From assembly GCA_026168455.1 (NCBI GenBank), contig CM047426.1, positions 70,645,986 through 70,709,985 on the forward strand: a stretch of DNA of 64,000 nt, in the 5' to 3' direction. This document shows positions 53,616 to 64,000 of the stretch, one piece after another. The stretch's first letter is position 1, and each line of letters starts with the position of its first letter. Position numbers and translations under genes: made by a program. The notes beneath the pieces are model-generated. The model ran no database searches and was not told where the DNA came from. It saw nothing but the letters and a program-made list of their open reading frames with translations. This stretch comes from Theocolax elegans. Its lineage: Eukaryota > Arthropoda > Insecta > Hymenoptera > Cerocephalidae.

Positions 53616-53623
53616 TATATAAG
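53616..53623 (+). promoter_or_regulatory. TATA-like box
   Basis: TATATAAG in CGGAGCCTATATAAGTACAC. No frame follows that would prove use. Confidence 0.3.
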
Positions 53624-54053
53624 TACACATAAGGTGGAAAATCTGATTGTGGATGGAAAAGTGCCCCCTAACATCAGAGTATGTACTATGGACATAATTT
53701 TAAACCAAAGTCCTGTTATTATTAAAAATATAATTTTTCTCGCCCAGGCAAAAGTTTTTAAATTAATATAGAATTTTGTCGATCTTGCTGAGCTAACGTC
53801 TAACGACTCTAAGAACTCCAAGTTGCTCGCTCGAAAATTTTTGTTTATGTCTGGAGGCTTGTGGCCTTCATAATGTTGTCCTCGGGATTGATACGCGGCG
53901 AATTGTCGTGCCTTTTCGAGCGAGCAACTTGGTGTTCTTAGAGTCGTTAGACGTTAGCTCAGCAAGACCGACAAAATTCTATATTAATTTAAAAAATATG
54001 CAGTTTAATTTTAGTATATACCAAGATTACAGGTAAATGTAGTTGATAGATAT

Positions 54054-54436
54054 ATGGTAATTTTTACGCATATCTTCCAATATATTCGACGAATACGCGA
54101 CCCGCTATCGGTATGTGTATCTCTCTCACGCAAGTGTATATATTTGGCGGGACAGAGTGCTTCACACTCTGGCGTACTTTCTATCCTAAAGGCGGAAACC
54201 ACCATGCTCCGCGAGTGTTGCACCGCGCTCTACACACATCTGAGTATCCGAGCACGGGTATCAGCGCAGAGTATTTCTCATACCGAGAAAGAGTGTACCA
54301 AGGTAAGTACATACGTTGTATGCAGGTTAGACAATATCGTGCGGAGTTTGAGAAGAACTCCGCTCCGGCCGCATCGAGGGGCAATCGTGGCGAAACGATC
54401 AGCTGCTTGGTAACGCAGTTGATCATAATAATGTGA
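54054..54436 (+). other. Candidate exon or short ORF region with splice donor
   Basis: It is GC-richer than the flanks, with two overlapping plus frames of 107-119 codons. A donor CAAG|GTAAGTAC lies at 54303. A minus frame overlaps. Composition and donor resemble the R2 exons, but there is no similarity I can see. No protein family is recognised. Confidence 0.2.
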
Positions 54437-54507
54437 TTTTCCTGTGCATTAAGGATATGCACAGGACGAATAAAACCCTATTATAGATAAGATCTACACT
54501 GTTACTA

Positions 54508-54530
54508 TATATATATATATATATATATAT
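54508..54530. repeat. TA microsatellite
   Basis: Uninterrupted TA run. Confidence 0.9.
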
Positions 54531-54867
54531 CCCCTGCATATCCTAAGAGTTTGCCACTATATTATAAAACGCGACAACTGTATTGCTTGTAAACTTTCGG
54601 TCATTATGCATTTCTATTTTATAGGTTTATCATAAGCTTCTTCGCTATTTGACAAGTTGCAAAGACCGCTGTTTATGAAAGAACATCAGCTACTACCCTA
54701 CTGAAAAAACTTACGAAAATTAGAACTAAACTTTCTAATTTTATTGAAAAACAGTATTACTAAAAAATGTGTATTTTTTTCCTCTTTAATCGTACAGAAT
54801 CGATTGGACATAACATAAAATAAAGTTTAAGATGGGAGTAGTGGTGACTGGTATGATCCACTGAGAA
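54531..54867. other. AT-rich region without genes
   Basis: Nothing supported. Confidence 0.5.
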
Positions 54868-55955
54868 AAGTAATTCTTTGCTTCAAAGAAATGGTGTATT
54901 TGACATTGTTTTAAAATCTTTACTTTGCGACAAATATCAATTTCTTAACTATTAAGAAATATTCCTCAAGGGGAGTCCGTAGAGTATAGTTGAATATATC
55001 ACCACCCGAAAATTTGCGAGAAGAAGTGGCGCTGCCGTCAGATAGGCTGAGTTGATATTCGACAACACTTTTGAACAATTAAAAAAAATAGAGTCTTTAC
55101 CACACAAAATCAAAGTTGAGCGCCATAGCTATCGATGTAATGATTAATTACATATTACTTAGCTGATCGAAAAGTCAGTATTTTCGACGAATAGTGAGAA
55201 GTACGAAGTGACTTCGGTATGTGTTCTCAGAATTGATTCGTACTTCTCACTATTCGTCGAAAATACTGACTTTTCGATCAGCTAAGCAATATGTAATTAA
55301 TCATTACATCAATAGCTATGGCGCTCAACTCTGATTTTGTGTGGTAAAAACTCTATTTTCTTTAAATGTTCATAATTATTGTCGAATATGAACTCAGCTT
55401 ATCTGACGGCAGCGCCACTATTGCTCGCAAAATTTCGGGTGGCGAAATTTTGAAGCTATCGGTACGGACTCCCCTTAATATAAAAGTAATCAAATGAAAC
55501 CTAATGTTTTTTTATTGATAGATATTAATTTTAAACTTATTTATAAAGTTAAGATTATTATTAACGTAAGGAATATACTTTTAGATCATATTGAACGCAT
55601 TCGTTTAGTCAAATTAGTACATATATTTAATTACGCTAATACACGAGAATTAGGTAGACATACTTATATCATTAATGCATAATATTTACTATGAAGTTCA
55701 AAAAGACGTCGACTTCCTCTAGCGGCGCGTAAAAAGATTATCCTTACGATGCATTATATTAATAATAATATTTCATTTATTACGTATTAATAAAGAACGT
55801 ATTAATTAAGACAAAATAATATAATCGTTTTTGACCAAAAATTCAAGTCACTGAATTCTTAATAGTTAAGACATGTGCCTTTAGCCCTATTCTAATCCAC
55901 ATTTCTTAATAATTAAGAAATATTCTTTGACTCAAAGATATTTTTCTCAGTGTAC
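54868..55955. mobile_element. Inverted-repeat element with CACTGAGAAAA ends, split by a foldback
   Basis: CACTGAGAAAAGTAATTCTTT with the neighbouring TTCAAAGAAAT is mirrored by ATTCTTTGACTCAAAG ... TTTTTCTCAGTG at 55923-55955. The motif TTCTTAACTATTAAGAAATA is shared inside both ends. The foldback 54968-55477 sits within it. Confidence 0.65.
54968..55477. mobile_element. Foldback element FB-3 (~510 bp)
   Basis: AAGGGGAGTCCG is mirrored by CGGACTCCCCTT. The arms are about 240 bases and nearly perfect, sharing AGTGGCGCTGCCGTCAGATA and CGAAAAGTCAGTATTTTCGA. There is a short centre near 55215-55235. It is non-coding. Confidence 0.9.
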
Positions 55956-56157
55956 GCTTCCATACACAGAAGATGATTTTCGTCTATATATATACCTATG
56001 TCTAGTCTGTAAACAGTAAAAATACAAGAACACAAAGAATCTATTTTTATAGGTTAATTTATAGTGAAATAATAACATTAGACAATTATAATATTAGGTT
56101 TATGAAATATAAAGAAAAAATATCTTATTTGGTAATCATAGCAGCCGTTGCATAACC

Positions 56158-56485
56158 ATCACTAGGTTCCAACTTTTGATTCAGCATCTTTGAAAATATC
56201 GTACAAAACGATTACCCTATTAACGATAAAATTACGAAATCCGCGAAATTAACAGTAAATTAATTACTAAAACAAATTAAATTGGCGAACGTTTCATATT
56301 GTGTTTGTTTGGCAAGAAACAATGTCAAAATGATCGATTTTTTGCGATAAAAACAAACCAACTTTTGTTTTTCGAAGAAAGCATTTTACCACTAATTTCG
56401 TCGTGGATATTGTAATTTTATGTTGATCATTGTTCTATTCGACATTTCGAAGACGCTATGAGAATATTGGAACCTAGTGATACTT
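56158..56485. mobile_element. MITE-like element with ATCACTAGGTTCCAA ends
   Basis: ATCACTAGGTTCCAA is mirrored exactly by TTGGAACCTAGTGAT (15 bases), with weaker symmetry further in (ATTCAGCATCTTTGAAAATA versus TTCGACATTTCGAAGACG). The size is 328 bases. No frame. Confidence 0.6.
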
Positions 56486-57589
56486 ATTCAACCCCGGCGG
56501 TTCTGTTTATCAGGAAAGTTCTGTTTTTAGTATTTCATCAACCTAATATTATGAATATCTAATGTTACTATTTCATTATGAATTAATTTATAAAAATATA
56601 TATACTTTGTGTTTTTATATATTTTTTATAGGATGGAATTTCATAAACACGAAGTGAATCATCTTTTGCGGATGGGATCCGTGTCAAATGGCCCACGCGT
56701 CAAATGTCTCGCCAATAAGAAAAGAGAAATTTAAATTTGGCCCACCAATCAGAAATAAATTTACTTTTTTTTCAAATAGAAAGTGGGGGAAGCCCGTGGA
56801 AATTGCAGTCGATAAAGAAGAGTATTATTAAATATTTCTTATTTAAATATATGTTGCCTTTTACTAGTTTTAAATATTTATTGGTTTTGCGAAACAGTGA
56901 TTGTCTTTATCTACACATGTAGATCTTTTTTAAAGTACATTAAAAACTAAATTGCAGACTAAAGTTTTCTGTCGCTTAATTACATACTATTTTTCTTACA
57001 CCTTCGCTAATAAGTGCATGTTATATATAGCAGGTTACTTTGTGCATGATGTGAGAAAAGAGATTTTATAAATTTTTGGATCCAGAGAAATATCTTATCA
57101 GAAAGAAGTATCTTTTTTATTATATTATTTTATATTCATATACAATTCTTTTATTTACATCCTCTTTATCGTTATGATTCCTTACTTTTATTAAATTCTC
57201 ATATTGAATACGCGATCACAATATTAATCAATAAATATCGAAAATTGGAAATAAATAATGAAGAATGTGAAAGATAAAAAACGATAGAAAGAATGATAGA
57301 CTAGAATGATAAAGGTATTTGAAGTAATGAATAAATGTTGAATAAAATTTTTATTATTAAAAAAAATTAATACGAATATTTACGAAATTATTTAATGAAC
57401 AATAGATTCGAACGGATTCAATTTCATACATTAATTATTGCAATGTAAATTTTATGAAGGGTATTACCATAAAGGGTGCAATAATGAAACATAAAAAGCA
57501 TTGAAACATGAAATTTAATAAAAATTATTAATAATAATAACTATATGCAATTTTTTAAATACATTATAATCTACATCTCCGAAGCACAT
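56486..57589. other. AT-rich region without genes
   Basis: No supported feature. A short frame at 56737-56922 has no other sign of coding. Confidence 0.45.
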
Positions 57590-57859
57590 TTACGAATACT
57601 CATAAATAGTATCCATTTTCTTTTTAATTGCTTTCCTTGGCCTTTGGGACTCTTCAATTTTTTGTTTTTTATTCGTAGTTCTGAAGGTTCTATCTTTTTT
57701 GGCTTTTTTGCAGTATGGTTTGATTAATTGTATTTCTTCTCCTATAGTTGTTTTAGGTAAAAGACTGTCAGCCACATTGGTGACTTGGTCACTTGATGAT
57801 GAAGGATTAGCTTGTGAACAATCTGGTTGTAAAGTTGATTCTGGAATTGCCACTTTCAT
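57590..57859 (-). CDS. Lysine-rich hypothetical exon (89 aa)
   Basis: On the minus strand the frame starts at ATGAAAGTGG directly after TTGATTTTCACAG, a good splice acceptor. It may therefore be an internal or last exon rather than a true start. The first half is Ser/Asp-rich (SQANPSSSSDQVTNVADSLL). The second has basic clusters KKAKKDR and PRKAIKKK, like nuclear localisation signals. It ends in a TAA after DTIYEYS. No domain is recognised. It may be host, or a fragment of an element gene. Confidence 0.3.
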   Translation of the reverse strand: MKVAIPESTLQPDCSQANPSSSSDQVTNVADSLLPKTTIGEEIQLIKPYCKKAKKDRTFRTTNKKQKIEESQRPRKAIKKKMDTIYEYS

Positions 57860-59390
57860 CTGTGAAAATCAATTTATAAATTTAATTGTAGCTTTTCGAA
57901 TATATTTTAACAAAGAATAATAAATTTAAAAAACTGAAGCTGTATAAAAGTCCATGAATAATAAATAATTATTAAGCCCTTGATTAAAAGCAAATAATTA
58001 AAATATTTAAGAAATTAGTTATACAACTAAAAGAATTCCCTTACACCTAATGTATACGAGACGATATGACCCTGTGTCAAAAAAGCACTAATGAGTGGAA
58101 TAAGTTAGAGTACCCACAATCATAATATTTCTCGAATAATTACTCAAAAATGTTAACAAAATAAGAGGCTTAAACTGTAAATCTGATAATTCTATTCTTA
58201 ATAATGGTACAATCATTTTCAGAATCCAATACTTTCGAAGTTATTTGTCCCACGTAACCAGTCAAAAAAATTCATCTGAAACTGTCACTTTCCTCGCTTT
58301 TGAAAAAAAAAAAGTATATACATCACGGGAGATAAAATGGCGTCCCGATTGCATACGTTTTTGCAATCTTTGCTTTCGCCTTCGAATTGAAGTAAGCTGT
58401 AAGCTTGCCAATACTTTACCTCGATGTATAATATAATATTTTATATTCTACTTTTTTTAATGTTTCTATTTTTAGAATAAAAAATAAATTAAGATAATTA
58501 AATAAACCTTTATCAAGAAAATAAATTCATGCTCTTCAAATCTCAATTTTATAAACATAGTGTATTTAACAGTAATATTAAAAAGGCGTTGATTGAATGA
58601 TTTTTTTACAATCATTGTGCATCCACTATGAGGAAGCATAATTTAAATATTTGAAAGACTATATAAATAATTGTAATGAATAGTTTAAATCTTCAAATGA
58701 ATCTCCAAATGAAAAATAACAAATTTTGAAAAGAATTGAAATAATCTAAAAAATAACAAAGAATAATATTTGTTCTGCCTTCTTATATTTCATCAGTTTT
58801 TTAATAGTTTATTAGAGATTTTTTCAATAATTTTCAATAATTAATTACTTCGAACAGATAAATAAGTTTTGCGTTTTAAAACTAAAAATTAGATTTAAGG
58901 ATCATAAGTATAGTACCGAAATAATACATTATGATTCATTTTGTAAATTTACTGTTGTAATTTAATTATTTAACAAACTGAATGTTAATTACAAATAAAT
59001 TACTAATCGAATTAGTATCAACTACCATAAACTTTAAGCTAACTATTTCAAACTAATTGAAGTAGTGAATATCCTATTATAAGTAAAATTTTTCCGGCGT
59101 ATGGTGTCCAGCGTTCTTTAATAGTTAGTTATATTTTAGCGAAATGCTCAAAAGCATACGAGCCGAGGGAGTGTTAGCAACCGAGGTAATAGGTGTTTAT
59201 TCACGCAGATGAAAATTGCTGACCGAGCTTTAGGGAGCTTTAGGGCTTTAACTTTTCCCTTAGATTTTTCGAAAAACACCTGCATATCTTGGTCTCAAAA
59301 ACCCATTTGACAAAACGCAGAGACATGTGTCAATTTTTTTGGTCATAGAATCATATCTTACAGTTTCAACGTGATCGAAGATTCACTGGA
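57860..59390. other. AT-rich region, possible upstream exons; CCGAGGGAG motif
   Basis: A GC-richer patch at 58315-58400 has a short frame on each strand and might be another exon. A motif of CCGAGGGAGTGTTAGC followed by AACCGAGGTAATA lies near 59162. Otherwise nothing. Confidence 0.35.
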
Positions 59391-59403
59391 TTACGTCGCC
59401 TTA

Positions 59404-59660
59404 GTGCAAGAAGGTACAAATTCAAATTTTTCTTCAAAAAGGGTCCAATTCAAATTTTGTATTCAAAAAGGTTCCAATTCAAATTTTCGTTTCAAAAAGG
59501 TTCCAATTCAAATTTTCGTTTCAAAAAGGTTCCAATTCAAATTTTTGTTTCAAAAAGGTTCCAATTCAAATGTTTATTTAAAAAGGTTCCAATTCAAACG
59601 TTTATTTCAAAAAGGTTCCAATTCAAATGTTTCTTCAAGAAGGTTCCAATTAAATTGTCA
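59404..59660. repeat. ~30-bp minisatellite at the outer left arm
   Basis: AAAAAGGTTCCAATTCAAAT is repeated about nine times at intervals near 30 bases. The frame reads FQFKFxFQKGSNSNF repeatedly. The mirror copy lies at about 61801-62075. Confidence 0.9.
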
Positions 59661-60157
59661 ACTTTATTTCACTAAAAATCGTGACAGCACCTTAATCTCT
59701 AAACATTTTTATCACCTAATACCTTTTCAATAACTCTCGGCATTTCTTATTAGAAAATTTTTATCTAAATATTTTCGCGGTTTCGTAAAATAATTTTTGC
59801 TGAAGAATTATATCGCCGTATTTAAGAAGACTAGCACGTTTACATTTAATAAAGCATTCAGATGGGCTGGTCTTCGTAAATCACGACGATATAAAAAAAT
59901 GAAAATAATTTTTACTTCCGTATGAAAATATTCTGTTTATTATTTAAATTTATTAGTGTTAATAATATAAATAATAAAAAAAATTCTCGTCTTAGACAAG
60001 AATGTAGATTAGACTGGAAAATGTAATCTAATATTTAAAATGCAATTAAGATATTATTCGTCGAATCGTTAATACTGTAACTGTATAGTTCGAATTTACG
60101 CCCACTTATACCAATAAATATATCTTCACTTCCTATACGATTAAAATAACTTTATTG

Positions 60158-60198
60158 AATATCCATCCATAATATCCATCCATAATATCCATCCATAA
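60158..60198. repeat. Short tandem ATATCCATCCATA (left arm)
   Basis: Three units of ~14 bases, with the mirror copy at 61254-61295. Confidence 0.85.
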
Positions 60199-60414
60199 AA
60201 CTACCACGTGCGTAGCGCGCTTTATCCACTATTCCACTAGTACTATTAATACACTGCGAGACTTTTTCTCTGTAAAAGACAGTGCATAGCGAACACTATA
60301 CCCGCGTGACTAAATTTATCGTTAAAACGCATGCGCGTTACTTTGAAAAACAAGTGCCCGATCACCGCGTTTTAAGATGTTGGCGAAAACTAAGATCAGA
60401 AAAGACGGTGTAGA

Positions 60415-60517
60415 CAGGGTTGCCAGATGGCGATTTTTTCTCTTTGTTACTCTTGCTTAATAAACATCAATATAAGTAAGAGAGAAAAGGAAAAAAAATC
60501 GCCAACTGGTCACTCTG
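60415..60517. mobile_element. hAT-type MITE (103 bp) in one palindrome arm
   Basis: It is flanked by GGTGTAGA on both sides (60407-60414, 60518-60525), an 8-base target duplication typical of hAT. The ends CAGGGTTGCCAGATGGCGA and complement of CAGAGTGACCAGTTGGCGA are hAT-like TIRs. The right arm (near 61045) keeps the uninterrupted sequence. Confidence 0.88.
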
Positions 60518-61800
60518 GGTGTAGAGCGAACACTATACATGCGACACTAAATTCATCGAAAAAATACATTGAGAAATTGTGGGGGTGGTACATCTGACTG
60601 GTTACCGACGGAGCAAAAAAACTTAATTATTACAATTATTTAATAAAATACGCTATTTTATGCAAATCCCAAATACAGAAGCACTAGGTAATTCAATAAT
60701 TTATCGATCTATAAAGTTACAGGCCAATACATGAAGGACACCTTAGAAAATTTCTGCACGGAAAAGTACGGAAAATCATGTATTTTCGGTGCAGAAATTT
60801 TGTAAGGTGTCCTTGATGTATGATCCTATAACTTTATAGATCGATTAATTATTCAATTATCTAGTGCCTCTGTATTTGGGATTTGCATAAAATAGCGTAT
60901 TTTATTAAATAATGGTAATAATTAAGTTTTTTTGCTCCGTCGGTAACCAGTCAGATGTACCACCCCCATAATTTCTCAATGTATTTTTTCGATGAATTTA
61001 GTATCGCATGTATAGTGTTCGCTCTACACCGTCTTTTCTGATGTCGAGCACCTTACATCTTAGTTTTCGCCAACATCTTAAAACGCGGTGATCGAGCACT
61101 TGTTTTTCAAAGTAACGCGCATGCGTTTTAACGATAAATTTAGTCACGCGGGTACAGTGTTCGCTATGCACTGTCTTTTACAGAGAAAAAGTCTCGCAGT
61201 GTATTAATAGTACTAGTGGAATAGTGGATAAAGCGCGCTACGCACGTGGTAGTTTTATGGATGGATATTATGGATGGATATTATGGATGGATATTCAATA
61301 AAGTTATTTTAATCGTATAGGAAGTGAAGATATATTTATTGGTACTAGTGGGCGTAAATTCGAACTATACAGTTACAGTATTAACGATTCGACGAATAAT
61401 ATCTTAATTGCATTTTAAATATTAGATTACATTTTCCAGTCTAATCTACATTCTTGTCTAAGACGAGAATTTTTTTTATTATTTATATTATTAACAATAA
61501 TAAATTTAAATAATAAACAGAATATTTTCATACGGAAGTAAAAATTATTTTCATTTTTTTATATCGTCGTGATTTACGAAGACCAGTCCATCTGAATGCT
61601 TTATTAAATGTAAACGTGCTAGTCTTCTTAAATACGGCGATATAATTCTTCAGCAAAAATTATTTTACGAAACCGCGAAAATATTTAGATAAAAATTTTC
61701 TAATAAGAAATGCCGAGAGTTATTGAAAAGGTATTAGGTGATAAAAATGTTTAGAGATTAAGGTGCTGTCACGATTTTTAGTGAAACAAAGTTGACAATT

Positions 61801-62075
61801 TAATTGGAACCTTCTTGAAGAAACATTTGAATTGGAACCTTTTTGAAATAAACATTTGAATTGGAACCTTTTTAAATAAACATTTGAATTGGAACCTTTT
61901 TGAAATAAACATTTGAATTGGAACCTTTTTGAAACTTAAATTTGAATTGGAACCTTTTTGAAACGAAAATTTGAATTGGAACCTTTTTGAAACGAAAAAT
62001 TGAATTGGAACCTTTTTGAATACAAAATTTGAATTGGACCCTTTTTGAAGAAAAATTTGAATTGGAACCTTCTTG
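61801..62075. repeat. ~30-bp minisatellite at the outer right arm
   Basis: Complement of the 59404-59660 array, with about nine units of TTGAATTGGAACCTTTTTGA. Confidence 0.9.
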
Positions 62076-62085
62076 CACTAAGACG

Positions 62086-62700
62086 ACGATTTGAGGCAAG
62101 AATATCGTCGCAATAAATCTTTATTAGTTCATCAACGTAAGGATATGATTTTTCTTGCAAAACTGTTATGAAATGGTTGATGTTAGTGTATCTAATAATT
62201 TGGGATAAAACACCTTTCGAGCACTTGATTGCTTTTAATAAGTCATGATTTGCTGATTCAATTTTCTCATATAGCTTTTCAGTATCTGCTACAAATTCAT
62301 GTAGCATTACATTGGCTCGATTCAGATCAATAGAATGAATATTATCTTGAAGCAATATATACATGCTTTCGACGAACAGCAGCCAATGATTATAGTAACG
62401 TCTACTTAGATGGTCTAGTAAAACGGGAACGCTATAATATAATATATAATTTTCCCACTCACGAGCTTTCCAAAAGTTTCTTAGAGTTATGGGACGGCTC
62501 AATCGAGAAATTTGATGAGGAGCGGCGATGCGATTCATTTTTAAATCTATTTCTATAATATCGTCATTATTCATGAAACTAATGTGATAATCTGTTAGTT
62601 GGTTTGCAACACCTTCCAACAATACATGTAATCGGGAACAAAGCTCAAAATAATAATAAAAGTTAAAAAGTTCATAAGATGAGATGCATATTTAATACCG
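62086..62700 (-). pseudogene. DUF4218-like (CACTA-type) transposase, C-terminal part with a deletion
   Basis: Minus-strand frame: LCSRLHVLLEGVANQLTDYH, RPITLRNFWKAREWENYILY, YSVPVLLDHLSRRYYNHWLL, FVESMYILLQ, MLHEFVADTEKLYE. These are the blocks preceding the DUF4218 region in CACTA-like transposases of insects. It then jumps to IESANHDLLKAIKCSKGVLS (the block normally after that region), so the NVHQLLHL...WGPLW core is missing. The frame then runs into the giant palindrome at about 62085. A decayed DNA transposase. Confidence 0.7.
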
Positions 62701-63240
62701 TTGATTGGATTGTTTGGAGTTGCATTAAACATATTATTAATCGTACTTTCGTGACTTCGAGCAGTAATAGGAGTTTCTAATAAAGTATATTTGATATTAT
62801 CACACCATGTACCAGGATGGAGGCACCAACTACAACTATAATTACCATAGAATTGTTTTATTCCCTGAATTGGAGCGCGAGCAACCGAATCTGTGCAACA
62901 GTTAATAATATATATATAACTTTAATAAAAGATTTTCTCCGTTTATAACACATAGAATACCTTGCATTGTTAATCTATTGATTAAATTGACATATGTACC
63001 AAGGAAAATACTCATATCCGGTTTCTATTTATTAAACCATAATCCGCATGTAATTAACTTCTTCATCCTTTCTTGTTTTGGCAATTCGTTAATCATGAGA
63101 TAAATAGACCAAATAGAATATTGTGAACTTTTGAATTTTGATGTTCCATCCGTATTAATAACTGCACTTACGTAATTGAATCTATCTTGCACTGATAATT
63201 CATCAAACTTTTGATACTCTTTCCCATCATATTTATCTTT
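62700..63240 (-). pseudogene. CACTA-type transposase, middle part
   Basis: Minus-strand readable pieces: YQKFDELSVQDRFNYVSAVI then NTDGTSKFKSSQYSIWSIYL, KKLITCGLWFNK, and after stops CCTDSVARAPIQGIKQFYGN and CSWCLHPGTWCDNI. The NTDG and the CxDSxARAPxQG...CxWCLHPG blocks are diagnostic of this transposase class. Several frameshifts and stops (62930, 63050) break it. Confidence 0.75.
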
Positions 63241-63773
63241 TAAACAATTACTTTCATGATTTCTTTCCTTAACTGTTCCTTCGTAATAATTATCTTAATG
63301 TAATGATAGGGTCGAGTAAAATAAAAAACATTTGTATTATTGAGACTTGTTAAATCAAGCCCTACAGTACAGATGCGACATTTTTTTACGTCATTTATTT
63401 TACCAAATTTACCTATGTATGCCTGACAATATGGACATGTGGCATGAAATTCGACTTTATCTTGAGGATTTAATAATTTATCAATTAGGTATTTCAAATC
63501 CTGCAGAATTTGCTCTTCGAACATATGGTTAAATAACTTAAATAAATTAGTCATTGCAGTAATAGATAAACTGTTTTCAACTGAATATTTCAGTAATATT
63601 AGCAAAAGTTCTCCTTTACTTTTGTTAACAGAAATTGACAATTGTTTAAAAAATTATTCGCTATTTATCATTTCTTCTAAACTATTAAATTTCGAGGTTC
63701 GATGAGACTTTTCAATTTTATTCTCCAGCATTATTGCATGAAGATATTCATCTAAATCGTTTGTAAATTTCAT
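63240..63773 (-). pseudogene. CACTA-type transposase, N-terminal part
   Basis: The ATG at 63773 follows a good acceptor-like string (TTTTTGCTTTTAG). It opens MKFTNDLDEYLHAIMLENKI, and one TAA (near 63650) separates it from the frame MSISVNKSKGELLLILLKYS. That frame carries a zinc-type pair, CPYCQAYIGKF ... CRIC, found at the start of these transposases. The gene would be on the minus strand with at least one upstream exon. A single stop breaks this part. Confidence 0.6.
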
Positions 63774-64000
63774 GGCAGTTCTCTAAAAGCAAAAATAAAA
63801 AAACTATAATTACTTTTAATAAATCGAATATTATTAAAATATTAAATTGCTTACAATCTATAATTATGACTTTGATTAATTAAATAAATATTAAAACTGT
63901 TATTTCATTTAAATCATGAATATAAACTCATTTCCTTATCCTCTCACAACCTTATCAATAATGATAAATAATCGTTTTATTGTTATTATTTCCTAGTATA
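63774..64000. other. AT-rich end of window
   Basis: No frame; the minus-strand transposase may have an upstream intron here. Confidence 0.4.

Larger units (their letters stand above)
53214..53998. repeat. Repeat family R3: three copies, two direct and one inverted
   Basis: Copy a 53219-53396 (+), copy b 53728-53836 (+, partial) and copy c 53842-53998 (inverted). All share AATTTTGTCGGTCTTGCTGA, then GCTAACGTCTAACGACTCTA. b and c face each other across a few bases and form a tight palindrome (centre near 53838); a and c form a wider inverted pair. Between a and b are a 12-base stem and a TATATAAG box, listed separately. Confidence 0.85.
59391..62085. mobile_element. Giant palindrome (~2.7 kb)
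   Basis: Two inverted arms of ~1.3 kb meet near 60775 (GCACGGAAAAGTACGGAAAA ... TTTTCGGTGC). The outer edges are CTTAGTGCAAGAAGGT and its complement, and start in a minisatellite. Shared internal blocks are TAGAAAATTTTTATCTAAAT, GTATAGTTCGAATTTACGCC, the ATATCCATCCATA triple, CGTGCGTAGCGCGCTTTATC and GGTACATCTGACTGGTTACC. The arms are nearly identical apart from a small MITE in the left one. No coding. Confidence 0.95.

Noticed and set aside
53219..53998. tRNA-derived SINE
   Set aside because: I looked for A- and B-box promoter motifs in repeat R3 and saw none convincing.
58245..58436. 63-codon plus frame as a gene
   Set aside because: No splice, promoter or domain support; a patch of higher GC only.
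59371..59733. 120-codon frame with FQFKF repeats
   Set aside because: Translation of a ~30-bp minisatellite; the mirror copy gives the same peptide on the other strand.

Overview
This window reads as transposon-dense, AT-rich animal DNA, most likely from an insect. That rests on the mix of degenerate elements: Penelope-like, Ty3/gypsy, Ty1/copia, an R1-type LINE tail, Helitron, a CACTA/DUF4218-like transposase and many foldback elements. I could not confirm any ordinary host protein gene. A spliced candidate near 21.1-22.0 kb and a lysine-rich exon near 57.6-57.9 kb are the only plausible host genes, both weak.

Layout. 1-0.77 kb: Penelope-like element tail (RT plus GIY-YIG remnant). 0.84-1.8 kb: near-perfect foldback. 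1.9-3.3 kb: two dispersed repeats, the second with splice donors facing outward on both strands. 4.1-9.2 kb (minus): decayed gypsy element (Gypsy-C) without integrase. 9.2-15.5 kb: inverted repeats nested in each other, then a ~275-bp satellite. 15.5-16.0 kb: 63-bp minisatellite. 16.1-19.8 kb (minus): Helitron that has lost its HUH motif. 20.0-21.0 kb: dispersed repeat and GC-rich foldbacks. 21.1-22.0 kb: candidate spliced transcript. 22.1-23.5 kb: one and a half foldbacks of the family seen at 0.84 kb.

23.5-40.06 kb is a nest. Gypsy-A (plus strand, 378-bp LTRs) has its protease gene split by Gypsy-B (minus strand, 25125-36060, flanked by AAAT on both sides), and a 0.68-kb foldback sits just before its RT. 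Gypsy-B carries two extra features: an integrase tail with two AT-hooks and a coiled-coil ORF in the env position. One of its LTRs is cut by the 3' tail of an R1-type LINE.

40.1-41.3 kb: second copy of the bidirectional repeat, here interrupted by a palindromic MITE. 41.3-45.2 kb: AT-rich DNA with MITEs, then a GC-rich block. 45196-52425 (minus): complete copia insertion with 245-bp LTRs that look identical, a 5-bp GTTAA target duplication, and badly damaged genes. 52.4-57.5 kb: more inverted repeats. 59.4-62.1 kb: a 2.7-kb palindrome with a hAT-type MITE in only one arm. 62.1-63.8 kb (minus): decayed DUF4218-type transposase.

The elements do not form one pathway. The window is a layered insertion record, and several nestings give relative ages. 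All matches to families come from motif recognition by eye; no search was run.
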